Below the pieces are notes generated by a model, which had not been told where the DNA came from, searched no databases, and saw only the letters and a program-made list of their open reading frames with translations. From Acidobacteriota bacterium (GTDB lineage: Bacteria; Acidobacteriota; Terriglobia; Terriglobales; Acidobacteriaceae), in assembly GCA_021781255.1 (NCBI GenBank), contig JAJXXG010001255.1, forward strand, positions 1 through 8,963: 8,963 bases of DNA, written 5' to 3'. Both the position numbers and the translations under genes were made by a program. This document shows positions 1 to 6,201 of this stretch, piece after piece. How positions within the stretch are numbered: position 1 is the stretch's first letter; every line of letters starts with the position of its first letter.

Positions 1-2
1 CC

Positions 3-134
3 TCATACGCTGCACTGGTAAGCGCACGTGCTCGCGCCGCGACCATTCGGATTGCGCCGCGATAGATTTTGCAGGTTCCAGGCGATCACCAACAGAGTCG
101 AGAACACGGACAAGACCGATGATCCGGTTGTCAT
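3..134 (-). CDS. Possible 43-aa small membrane peptide (doubtful)
   Basis: This short frame starts with ATG four bases after the stop codon of the sigma factor gene on the same strand and ends in TGA. An AGGA lies only two bases before the ATG, so the ribosome site is poorly spaced. Residues 5 to 21 are hydrophobic (VLSVFSTLLVIAWNL) and could span a membrane; the C-terminal half is polar with two cysteines. I recognise no family. The close spacing behind the sigma gene would fit an operon, but a chance frame in GC-rich DNA is about as likely. No function is proposed. Confidence 0.17.
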   Translation of the reverse strand: MTTGSSVLSVFSTLLVIAWNLQNLSRRNPNGRGASTCAYQCSV

Positions 135-138
135 TTTC

Positions 139-1434
139 CTAGTTGGTTGGGTCACCCTCGCAGGATGCCGCGCGAGAGAGCAGCAGGTCGCGTTCGCGCG
201 TATTGCGGGTAAGAGCGGCGGCGCGTTCAAACTCGGTGCGGGCTTCCCGGTGGCGGCCTAGTTTGTAGAGGAGGTCGGCGCGGACGCTGGGGAGAAGATG
301 GTAGCGCGCGAGAGAGGGCTCGGAAGCGAGGACGTCTACGAGTGTCAGGCCTGCCTGGGGGCCAAGGGCCATGGAGACGGCTACGGCACGGTTGAGTTCG
401 ATGACGGGGGATGGAGTGAGCTGGGCTAGCTCGGTGTAGAGGATGACGATACGATGCCAATCGGTCTCGGATGGCGTGCAGGCACGGGCGTGGCAGGCCG
501 CGATCTCGGCTTGAAGGAGAAAGGGGCCGCGGGCGGTGTTGAGTTTTTGAGCGCGGTCGATTGCGGCTAGGCCGCGATGGATAAGGAGTTGATCCCATTG
601 GGTTCGGTCTTGATCGAAGAGTAAGACCGGCTCGCCGGTAGAGGTGACACGGGCGCTGGTGCGGGAGGCCTGGATCTCCATAAGGGCGACCAGGCCGTGG
701 ACTTCCGCTTCGGTGGGAGTAAGTTCGGCGAGGATGCGGCCGAGGCGAAGCGCGTCTTCGCAGAGGGCGGGGCGCATCAGGTCGTCGCCGGTCGTGGCGG
801 AGTAGCCCTCGTTGAAGATCAGATAGATGACTTCGAGGACTGACGAGAGGCGGGCGGCGAGCTCACGGCCGCGGGGCACCTCGAAGGGAATGTGCTTGTC
901 GGCAAGAGTGCGTTTGGCGCGGACGATGCGCTGGGCGATGGTGGATTCGGGGGTGAGGAAGGCGCGAGCGATCTCGTCGGTGGTGAGGCCGCCGAGGAGG
1001 CGCAGAGTGAGGGCTGCGCGGGACTCAGCGGGAAGAATGGGATGGCAGGCGATGAAGACGAGGCGCAGTAAGTCGTCGCCGATGGTGTCGTCGAGACTGG
1101 ATTCGAGATCGGGCGAGGCTTGCTCGAGGGCTTCGAGATCGCGGGCGAGCTCCTCGTGTTTGCGCTCGGCGACGGCGTTACGGCGGAAGAGATCGATGGC
1201 ACGTCGTTTGGCAGTTGCCGTGAGCCATGCCGCTGGATTATCAGGGACGCCGGATCGCGGCCACTGTTCGAGTGCGGCCACAAGTGCTTCCTGCGCGAGA
1301 TCTTCGGCTAGGCCCACATCGCGAGTGAGGCGCGTGAGTCCGGCTATAACGCGCGCGGACTCGATGCGCCAGACGGCTTCGATAGTGCGATGCAGGATCT
1401 GATGCGGGTCGTGATGCGGTTCAGTAGCGGACAC
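139..1434 (-). CDS. ECF42-type RNA polymerase sigma factor (COG4941, DUF6596)
   Basis: A 431-aa extracytoplasmic-function sigma factor that would direct RNA polymerase to a small set of promoters. The sigma-2 region covers about residues 28-87 (RDVGLAEDLAQEA, then NPAAWLTATAKRRAIDLFRR). The sigma-4 helix-turn-helix covers about 122-180 (SRAALTLRLLGGLTTDEIAR, then STIAQRIVRAKRTLAD). Unlike ordinary ECF factors of about 180-200 residues it carries a long C-terminal extension. That extension begins with the family signature VIYLIFNEGYSA (202-213) and continues through NRAVAV (348-353) to a TPR-like helical end with ARYHLLPSVRADLL and EFERAAALTRN. In ECF42 factors this extension is thought to replace an anti-sigma factor in control of activity. 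The start is GTG; the purine-rich GAAGGTGG upstream is rather distant. It follows the DGPF gene after 43 bases, the usual pairing for this group. Family assignment is firm; the regulon is unknown. Confidence 0.93.
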   Translation of the reverse strand: MSATEPHHDPHQILHRTIEAVWRIESARVIAGLTRLTRDVGLAEDLAQEALVAALEQWPRSGVPDNPAAWLTATAKRRAIDLFRRNAVAERKHEELARDLEALEQASPDLESSLDDTIGDDLLRLVFIACHPILPAESRAALTLRLLGGLTTDEIARAFLTPESTIAQRIVRAKRTLADKHIPFEVPRGRELAARLSSVLEVIYLIFNEGYSATTGDDLMRPALCEDALRLGRILAELTPTEAEVHGLVALMEIQASRTSARVTSTGEPVLLFDQDRTQWDQLLIHRGLAAIDRAQKLNTARGPFLLQAEIAACHARACTPSETDWHRIVILYTELAQLTPSPVIELNRAVAVSMALGPQAGLTLVDVLASEPSLARYHLLPSVRADLLYKLGRHREARTEFERAAALTRNTRERDLLLSRAASCEGDPTN

Positions 1435-1477
1435 TGCTACCGATCACACCACCTTCAAGCCGTGGATGCAAGTGCGG

Positions 1478-1918
1478 CTATTTTTTGGCGATCTGATTGG
1501 GCAGCTCAGCCCGTTTCTCTACTTTGTGCTGGATCTGCTCCTCGGACAGGACGGGCGCGAAGTCTTCCATCTCGAAGATCTGGCGGATTTCGACTTCAGA
1601 GTCGCCGCCAGGGTTGCAGTTGGGCGCACGCTTGACCCACTCGATGGCCTCTTCGAGGGACTTGACCTGCAGGATCGAGAAGCCGGCGATGAGTTCCTTG
1701 GCCTCGGTGAAGGGGCCGTCCAGAACTGTACGAGACTTGCCGGAGAATTTGACGCGTGCACCTTTGGAGCTGGGATGGAGGCCATCGAGGGCGAGCAGGA
1801 CGCCAGCCTTCATGAGCTCTTCGTTGTACTTGCCCATCTCCAGCATGAGCTGCGGATCGGGGAGGGCGCCTTGTTTTTCTGACTCCGGGGTTGCTTTGAC
1901 GATGACCATGAATCGCAT
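1478..1918 (-). CDS. YCII-related (DGPF domain) protein, ECF42 partner
   Basis: A 146-aa cytosolic protein of the YCII/DGPF family. It opens with MRFMVIVKA, the first strand of the ferredoxin-like fold, and carries the namesake motif DGPF at 67-70, followed by TEAKELIAGF and the helix SLEEAIEWVKRAP. These proteins resemble YciI and are encoded next to ECF42 sigma factors in many phyla; their biochemical role is not settled, and expression under control of the paired sigma factor is the known theme. The start is certain: AAGGAG at 1927-1932 on this strand lies eight bases before the ATG. The gene is first in the operon and the sigma gene follows 43 bases after its stop. The charged tail after residue 125 is longer than the core domain needs. 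A candidate sigma-dependent promoter lies about 100 bases upstream. Confidence 0.92.
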   Translation of the reverse strand: MRFMVIVKATPESEKQGALPDPQLMLEMGKYNEELMKAGVLLALDGLHPSSKGARVKFSGKSRTVLDGPFTEAKELIAGFSILQVKSLEEAIEWVKRAPNCNPGGDSEVEIRQIFEMEDFAPVLSEEQIQHKVEKRAELPNQIAKK

Positions 1919-2015
1919 TGCGAAATCTCCTTTGGTTTGAGCGGTGGGATGAACTCAAATTGAGAGCGCAGTTGGATCGCTGTTGCTCGCCATCGTACTA
2001 GCTCTCTGCTGATAC

Positions 2016-2042
2016 GTCGAACGGGGAATGACAGAATCGACA
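2016..2042 (-). promoter_or_regulatory. Putative ECF42-dependent promoter of the DGPF-sigma operon
   Basis: Reading the minus strand, TGTCGA (2042-2037) is followed by a 17-nt spacer and CGAC (2019-2016). From memory, the motif reported for ECF42 targets is TGTCGA at -35 and CG(A/T)C at -10, so both boxes match. The spacing fits ECF promoters, and the site is about 97 bases before the ATG of the DGPF gene. Autoregulation of the operon is the inference. There is no transcript evidence, and such short boxes can occur by chance. Confidence 0.45.
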
Positions 2043-2104
2043 TGAGAGCAGAATCTAATTCATTATTTTTTTCGAGGGACGAAGAATAGTCAGAATCACG
2101 AATT

Positions 2105-2401
2105 TCATTGAGGCAGGTTGAGGATGTGGTGTAGTGCTTCCCGCCTGGGGCCGGGCCTGAACTGTCTGAACTCTTCGGCCAAATTCTGCCGGGCTGCGCT
2201 TTCAGTTTTGCAAGGAGCATCGCCGAAGTAGACGCCGAGAAGAAGCGTCGACTTGCCAGCCCTGTCGAAGGCTCCAGACTCTGACTGCAAATCCAAAGTA
2301 AGCTGGTTCGCAACATCTCCATTTCCCTGTGCCTTGCACGGGCCGACGTCAATACTGAAGTGGCCTTTCAGATCGCCCTTGCACCGAGCGGGAAAGCCCA
2401 A
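2105..2401 (-). CDS. Hypothetical protein, about 99 aa, start uncertain, possibly a remnant
   Basis: I do not recognise this frame. It reads as ordinary protein rather than as an antisense shadow: it overlaps no stronger gene and has a balanced composition (HFSIDVGPCK, then TLDLQSES, then LLLGVYFGDAPCK). The only usable start is TTG at 2401, with no ribosome site before it. The frame stays open upstream to a TAG near 2448 without offering ATG or GTG, and the extra residues (LQFPVLHPLGFPARC) look compatible with the same protein. AFDRAGKST fits the loose P-loop pattern, but nothing else suggests a nucleotide-binding protein. It ends about 190 bases upstream of the DGPF gene. It may be a small orphan gene, or the tail of a longer gene whose 5' part was lost or frameshifted. 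Confidence 0.35.
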   Translation of the reverse strand: MGFPARCKGDLKGHFSIDVGPCKAQGNGDVANQLTLDLQSESGAFDRAGKSTLLLGVYFGDAPCKTESAARQNLAEEFRQFRPGPRREALHHILNLPQ

Positions 2402-2703
2402 CGGGTGGAGGACCGGGAACTGAAGACAATCATTGCACCTTGACTATAAAGCTGATTCGGAAGTCGGGGAATTCTCTGCATCGCCGGCATTCTCAGAATC
2501 AATACGTTAAGCGTTCTCGACACGGATGTCCGGCTAGAGTCCCGCCGCCTCCACCATTTCCCTCGAACGGACAGGCGCTCAGGTCTCTTCAAACTAAATC
2601 CTGCTTGGCGCGGACCGCAAAACCCCAACGCTGTCATCCGCGGTCCCAGAAGATGCGCGGCGTCCAACCACTCCGCCGCATCCTTCCCACCCTCAAGCCA
2701 ACT
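2402..2703. other. Intergenic stretch without a supported gene
   Basis: About 300 bases between the orphan frame and the end of the Rmd-like gene. The frames crossing it on both strands are rich in Arg, Pro and Ser and lack ribosome sites, so I call none. The only visible structure is a pair of GC-rich hairpins near its right side, described separately. Confidence 0.5.
2612..2679 (-). terminator. Tandem GC-rich hairpins downstream of the Rmd-like gene
   Basis: On the minus strand, 25 bases after the stop of the Rmd-like gene, a 6-bp stem (2657-2662 with 2674-2679, GCGGCG/CGCCGC, 11-nt loop) is followed by a 7-bp stem (2612-2618 with 2640-2646, GGACCGC/GCGGTCC, 21-nt loop). Neither is followed by a run of T, so this is not a classical intrinsic terminator. 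Position is the main argument for a role in ending or stabilising the transcript. Confidence 0.2.
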
Positions 2704-3672
2704 CTACTGCCCGGATGACGCACTGCATCGCTCCACCCAATATTCGAGCAACTCCTTTGCGGTGGTTCTGAATGGAATGGTGGGAGCCCATCCCAGCTCA
2801 TCGCGAATCTTCGCGATGTCGCCCCCTGAGCGCATGATCTCCCGCTCTCGAATCTTCGAAGGGTCGAGTTCCGCTGTGACGGGAATCCTCGCCAGATCTG
2901 CCAGGGTCGCAACCACTTCACTCATTTGCCTCATGGTGCCGGAACAGACGTTGTAAATCTGTCCTGGAATGCCCCTTTCCCCCAGCAGTGCGTACGCGCG
3001 CACCACGTCACGCACATCGCTGATGTCTCTGCGCGGGTCCAGCCTGCCCGTTTGCAGATGGACTGGACCGCCCTTGAGTACTCCGGCCGCAATTTGACGG
3101 GCAAAACCGGAGGCGGCAAAGGAGGCCGGCTGTCCGGCGCCGGTATGGTTAAAGGGCCGTGCGATCACGGCCTGCAATCCGAAATCCTCCACATAGCAGC
3201 GCACCAGGTGTTCGCCCATGATCTTGCTGCACGCATAGGGAGACGTGGAGTAGACAGGGCTTAGCTCCGTGAAGCCGGTCTCACCGGAATCGACATGACC
3301 GTACACGTTGCCGGAGCTGACAAAAACGACACGCGCGGTCTTCTTGATCAGGCGAACCGCTTCGAGCAGGTTCAGGGTGCCTGTCACGTTCACGTCGAAG
3401 GTTGCGTCGGGATGGTCAAGCGACGTGGGCACGTGGCTGAGGGCCGCCAGATGGAATACGAAATCAGGCTTTTCCGCGTCGAGAACCGTGCGCAAGCCGA
3501 CGCGATCCCTGATGTCCAACGAGTGAATGCGAACCCCTTGCAGCGAAATCGGATGCTCCCGCTTCTCCGCCCCAGACGACAGACCTGTAACATCGAATCC
3601 GCTCTGCCGAAGACACGCGGCCAGGTAGGGACCTGCAAAGCCCGAAATCCCGGTGATGAAAGCACGTCGCAC
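2704..3672 (-). CDS. rmd: NAD(P)-dependent sugar epimerase/reductase, GDP-6-deoxy-4-keto-D-mannose reductase-like
   Basis: An extended short-chain dehydrogenase of 322 residues, the usual size. It has the nucleotide-binding loop GISGFAG near the N-terminus, then HLAA, the strand and serine region VVFVSSGNVYG, and the catalytic PYACSK (YxxxK, Tyr about 146). RPFNHTGAGQ and RRDISDVRDVVRAY are typical of the GDP-mannose dehydratase/Rmd branch, so reduction of GDP-4-keto-6-deoxy-mannose to GDP-rhamnose is the best guess. Other 4-keto reductions or epimerisations are possible, and no GDP-mannose 4,6-dehydratase gene is present here to support it. I chose GTG at 3672 because it gives MRRAFITG, where the family normally begins; an in-frame TTG at 3690 would add six residues, and neither has a strong ribosome site. 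It is divergent from gmhA and probably feeds a surface glycan. Confidence 0.8.
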   Translation of the reverse strand: MRRAFITGISGFAGPYLAACLRQSGFDVTGLSSGAEKREHPISLQGVRIHSLDIRDRVGLRTVLDAEKPDFVFHLAALSHVPTSLDHPDATFDVNVTGTLNLLEAVRLIKKTARVVFVSSGNVYGHVDSGETGFTELSPVYSTSPYACSKIMGEHLVRCYVEDFGLQAVIARPFNHTGAGQPASFAASGFARQIAAGVLKGGPVHLQTGRLDPRRDISDVRDVVRAYALLGERGIPGQIYNVCSGTMRQMSEVVATLADLARIPVTAELDPSKIREREIMRSGGDIAKIRDELGWAPTIPFRTTAKELLEYWVERCSASSGQ

Positions 3673-4045
3673 GATCTCAGAATCCCGCAAATGAGTCTAC
3701 TACCCAGCCATTCTTCCTGTGACCGTCCTGGTACCCATCCGCCTGACGAGGATGCATTTGCCCAGACATGCCTGCGTAGACATGCAATCACCTCTCGTAT
3801 CCTTGCTAGTCCCGCGCAGAGAGCGCGCCGCGCTGTCGGGCGCAAAAGCATGTGGCCATTCCGTCGAGCTGCTTCACACGCCGACTCTGCCTCCCGCTCC
3901 ATCACGGCGCGGGAAGGACCCTGCCGGCAGCCGTGGCTCTGGACCACCCTGAGAAACTCGCATATCCTTGGTGAGTATCGATCGCTTCATCCAGAGGATG
4001 TGCGGATTGGTCCCGTAAAATAGGCCTAGGCAGCGAACTGCTTAT
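3673..4045. other. Divergent intergenic region between the Rmd-like gene and gmhA
   Basis: About 370 bases that must hold the promoters of both flanking genes. I find no convincing -35/-10 pair and no gene: frames crossing it are overhangs of antisense shadows. The only repeat is AGACATGC at 3764-3771 and again at 3778-3785 (14-base period), which could be an operator but may be chance. Confidence 0.4.
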
Positions 4046-4051
4046 GGGAGG
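4046..4051 (+). promoter_or_regulatory. Ribosome binding site fixing the gmhA start
   Basis: GGGAGG followed by six bases and TTG at 4058. An in-frame TTG at 4052 directly abuts the site and is too close to be used, so 4058 is the preferred start. Confidence 0.7.
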
Positions 4052-4057
4052 TTGGTT

Positions 4058-4681
4058 TTGTCCACCGCGCCTCTCACTACCTGTATTTTTGAACAAGCGA
4101 TCGCCGACCACATCGAGGTTGAGCGCCAGCTCCTCGATCAGCAGCCGGCGCTCAAGTCCATTGCCCTGGCGATGCAGGAGACCCTTCATCGCAGCGGCAA
4201 AATCGTCTGGTGCGGAAATGGCCCCAGCGCTGCAGATTCCCAGCATTTTGCCGCGGAGATCGTCGGGCGCTTTCGCCGCGAGCGGCGCGGCCTGCCTTCC
4301 ATTGCCCTCACCACAGACACCTCGATCCTCACCTCCATCAGCAATGATTACAGGTACGAGCAGGTCTTCTCCCGCCAAGTTGAAGCTCTCGGCAATCCCG
4401 GAGATCTGCTTTTCGGCATCTCCACCTCCGGCAATAGTAAGAACGTCATCCGCGCCCTCGAAGCAGCCCGTGCATGCGGATTGGTAACCGTCGCCTTCAC
4501 TGGAAGCGGCGGCGGACAGATGCTTGCCCTTGCCGACCACACCCTCGCCATCTCCTCCAGCGATACGGCCCGCATCCAGGAAGCGCACCTTGTGGCGGGG
4601 CACATGCTATGCGACTGGGTTGAGCTGGATCATGTGCATACGGCTGAAAAGGCAACGCCGGTGGGGATTAAAAGCCATTGA
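4058..4681 (+). CDS. gmhA: Phosphoheptose (sedoheptulose-7-phosphate) isomerase GmhA
   Basis: A 207-aa SIS-domain enzyme that converts sedoheptulose 7-phosphate to D-glycero-D-manno-heptose 7-phosphate, the first step of the heptose pathway for LPS inner core and related glycans; cytosolic. The phosphate-binding signature IVWCGNGPSAADSQHFAAE lies at about 49-67, and the second sugar-phosphate loop GISTSGNSKNVI follows at about 120. The metal and catalytic positions of the E. coli enzyme align with His63, Glu67, Gln174 and His182 (RIQEAHLVAGH). One small oddity is Pro where most homologues have the second Gly of CGNGGS. The start is TTG, chosen because GGGAGG sits six bases before it. Its stop TGA overlaps the ATG of hldE by one base, so the two are translationally coupled. 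The protein is slightly longer than the usual 190-200 residues at its N-terminus. Confidence 0.93.
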   Translation: MSTAPLTTCIFEQAIADHIEVERQLLDQQPALKSIALAMQETLHRSGKIVWCGNGPSAADSQHFAAEIVGRFRRERRGLPSIALTTDTSILTSISNDYRYEQVFSRQVEALGNPGDLLFGISTSGNSKNVIRALEAARACGLVTVAFTGSGGGQMLALADHTLAISSSDTARIQEAHLVAGHMLCDWVELDHVHTAEKATPVGIKSH

Positions 4682-6162
4682 TGGAACAGCTGCAGAACGT
4701 CATTAGGACCGTTGAGCATGACTGGGCGTCCAAGAGCATCCTCGTGCTCGGCGACCTGATGCTCGACAAGTACATCTGGGGTGAAGTCGCCCGCATCTCG
4801 CCGGAGGCTCCTGTGCCGGTTGTGTTGGCCAAGCATGAGACCCAGCAGCCTGGCGGCGCAGCCAACGTGGCCATGAATCTGGCCCGCCTCGGCGCCCGCG
4901 CACGGGTAGTCGGCTTTACAGGCTCTGACCAGAACGCGAGCCATCTGGCAGACTGCATTCGATCCAACGGCATCGAGGCCGGACTTGTCGTCTGCAGCGA
5001 TTTTCCCACCATTACAAAGCTGCGCATCCTGGGCGGCCGCCAGCAAATGCTGCGCCTCGACACAGAGCGGAATGGCCTCAGGGCAGACAGCGATTATGAC
5101 CGTCTCATCGAAACCGCCCTAGCGCTGCTTTCCGGTTGCGATGCCATCGTACTTTCTGACTACGCCAAGGGCGTGCTGACGCCCAGGGTCTGCCAGACCA
5201 TTATCCAGGCCGCCCGCAAGCTCGACATCCCCGTCCTGGTCGATCCGAAGAGCGCTGATTTTTCCGTCTATCGCGGCGCAACAACCATTTGTCCAAATCT
5301 GATGGAACTCGCAAAGGCGGCGCAGCTTGACTCACGCGACCTCAACGCACTGCTGCAGGCCGCTGAAACCCTTGTCACGGAATTGGATCTCAGGTTCCTC
5401 ATCGCAACCCTGAGTGAAAAAGGAATTGCTCTGGTGCGCCAGGGCAGCCGGTTCATCGCGCCTGCTGAGGCTCGTCAGGTTTTCGATGTGTCCGGCGCCG
5501 GAGATACCGTGATCGCGGTGATGGCGCTTTGCCTCGCCTGCGGACTTGCGCCCGAGACTGGCGTGCAACTCGCCAACATCGCCGCGGGAATCGTAGTGGG
5601 CCGAGTGGGCACCGTGCCCGTGGAACGGCACGAGCTGATGGCCGCCCTGACCCCTGAAATTGCGCTCCACGCCAAAGAGAAGGTCGTCGACCTGCCGGAC
5701 CTGCTGATTCGCGTGGGCCTCTGGAAGAGAAAAGACGAAACTGTCGTCTTTACCAATGGATGCTTCGACCTGTTGCACGTTGGACATATCACGGTGCTGG
5801 AACAAGCGCGCTCCTTTGGGCAGCGGCTCATCGTCGCAGTCAACAGTGACGCCTCAGTCCGCGGGCTCAAAGGGCCCGGTAGACCCATTGTCTCTGAGAG
5901 TGAGCGGGCCCGCGTCCTGGCCGCCCTTGCCGCGGTCGATGCGGTCGTGATCTTCGATCAACCCACGCCCATCGATCTCATTACCGCCATTCAGCCTGAT
6001 ATCCTCGTCAAGGGCGGAGACTACACCAATGAAACCGTCGTGGGCGCCAAAGAAGCTGCCGCCTGGGGCGGCCAGGTTCGCATTGTCCCCACGGTAGACG
6101 GATTCTCGACCACCAGCCTGATCCAGAAAGGGCAGCTGCAGCCGGAACCGCGAGGCGTCTGA
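4681..6162 (+). CDS. hldE: Bifunctional heptose-7-phosphate kinase / heptose-1-phosphate adenylyltransferase HldE
   Basis: A 493-aa two-domain enzyme, matching the full-length HldE/RfaE of about 475-495 residues. Residues 1 to about 325 are a ribokinase-family kinase that phosphorylates O-1 of D-glycero-beta-D-manno-heptose 7-phosphate. It has PGGAANVAMN (57-66), LSDYAKG (158-164), and the anion-hole/catalytic motif DVSGAGDT (269-276, Asp275 as base). Residues from about 353 form a nucleotidyltransferase that attaches AMP: TNGCFDLLHVGH (358-369) holds the HxGH motif, followed by VNSDASVRGLKGPGRP, LVKGGDY and GFSTTSLI. A phosphatase (GmhB) normally acts between the two steps and an epimerase (HldD) after them; neither gene is in the window. 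The ATG overlaps the gmhA stop as TGATG, so expression is coupled; a TTG one codon earlier is less likely. The gene ends 26 bases before the end of the convergent wzz gene. Confidence 0.96.
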   Translation: MEQLQNVIRTVEHDWASKSILVLGDLMLDKYIWGEVARISPEAPVPVVLAKHETQQPGGAANVAMNLARLGARARVVGFTGSDQNASHLADCIRSNGIEAGLVVCSDFPTITKLRILGGRQQMLRLDTERNGLRADSDYDRLIETALALLSGCDAIVLSDYAKGVLTPRVCQTIIQAARKLDIPVLVDPKSADFSVYRGATTICPNLMELAKAAQLDSRDLNALLQAAETLVTELDLRFLIATLSEKGIALVRQGSRFIAPAEARQVFDVSGAGDTVIAVMALCLACGLAPETGVQLANIAAGIVVGRVGTVPVERHELMAALTPEIALHAKEKVVDLPDLLIRVGLWKRKDETVVFTNGCFDLLHVGHITVLEQARSFGQRLIVAVNSDASVRGLKGPGRPIVSESERARVLAALAAVDAVVIFDQPTPIDLITAIQPDILVKGGDYTNETVVGAKEAAAWGGQVRIVPTVDGFSTTSLIQKGQLQPEPRGV

Positions 6163-6176
6163 CAACCGCTCTCCCC

Positions 6177-6201
6177 CGCGAAGACGACCTAAGGGTTCGC
6201 G
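6177..6201. terminator. Small inverted repeat between convergent hldE and wzz
   Basis: CGCGAA (6177-6182) and TTCGCG (6196-6201) form a perfect 6-bp stem with a 13-nt loop spanning the 26-base gap and the wzz stop codon. The location between two converging genes suits a bidirectional terminator, but no T-run follows on either strand. Weak call based on position. Confidence 0.22.

Noticed and set aside
827..1402. 191-codon plus-strand frame opposite the sigma factor gene
   Set aside because: Arg/Ser-rich antisense shadow of a well-supported gene; no ribosome site or recognisable domain.
1466..1940. Overlapping plus-strand frames opposite the DGPF gene
   Set aside because: Antisense shadows; the minus-strand DGPF gene has a strong ribosome site and clear family motifs.
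2236..2290. P-loop match (AFDRAGKST) in the orphan frame
   Set aside because: The loose pattern occurs often by chance and no switch or Walker B motif accompanies it.
1810..2352. 180-codon minus-strand frame across the DGPF upstream region
   Set aside because: Its 3' part overlaps the DGPF gene in the wrong frame, the rest covers the promoter region, and composition is Ser/Arg-rich without domain signal.
2368..2718. Frames on both strands between the orphan frame and the Rmd-like gene
   Set aside because: Low-complexity Pro/Arg/Ser composition, no ribosome sites and no recognisable motifs.
3390..4603. Long minus-strand frames crossing the Rmd/gmhA spacer and opposite gmhA
   Set aside because: They are out-of-frame or antisense to the Rmd-like gene and gmhA, whose catalytic motifs are unmistakable.
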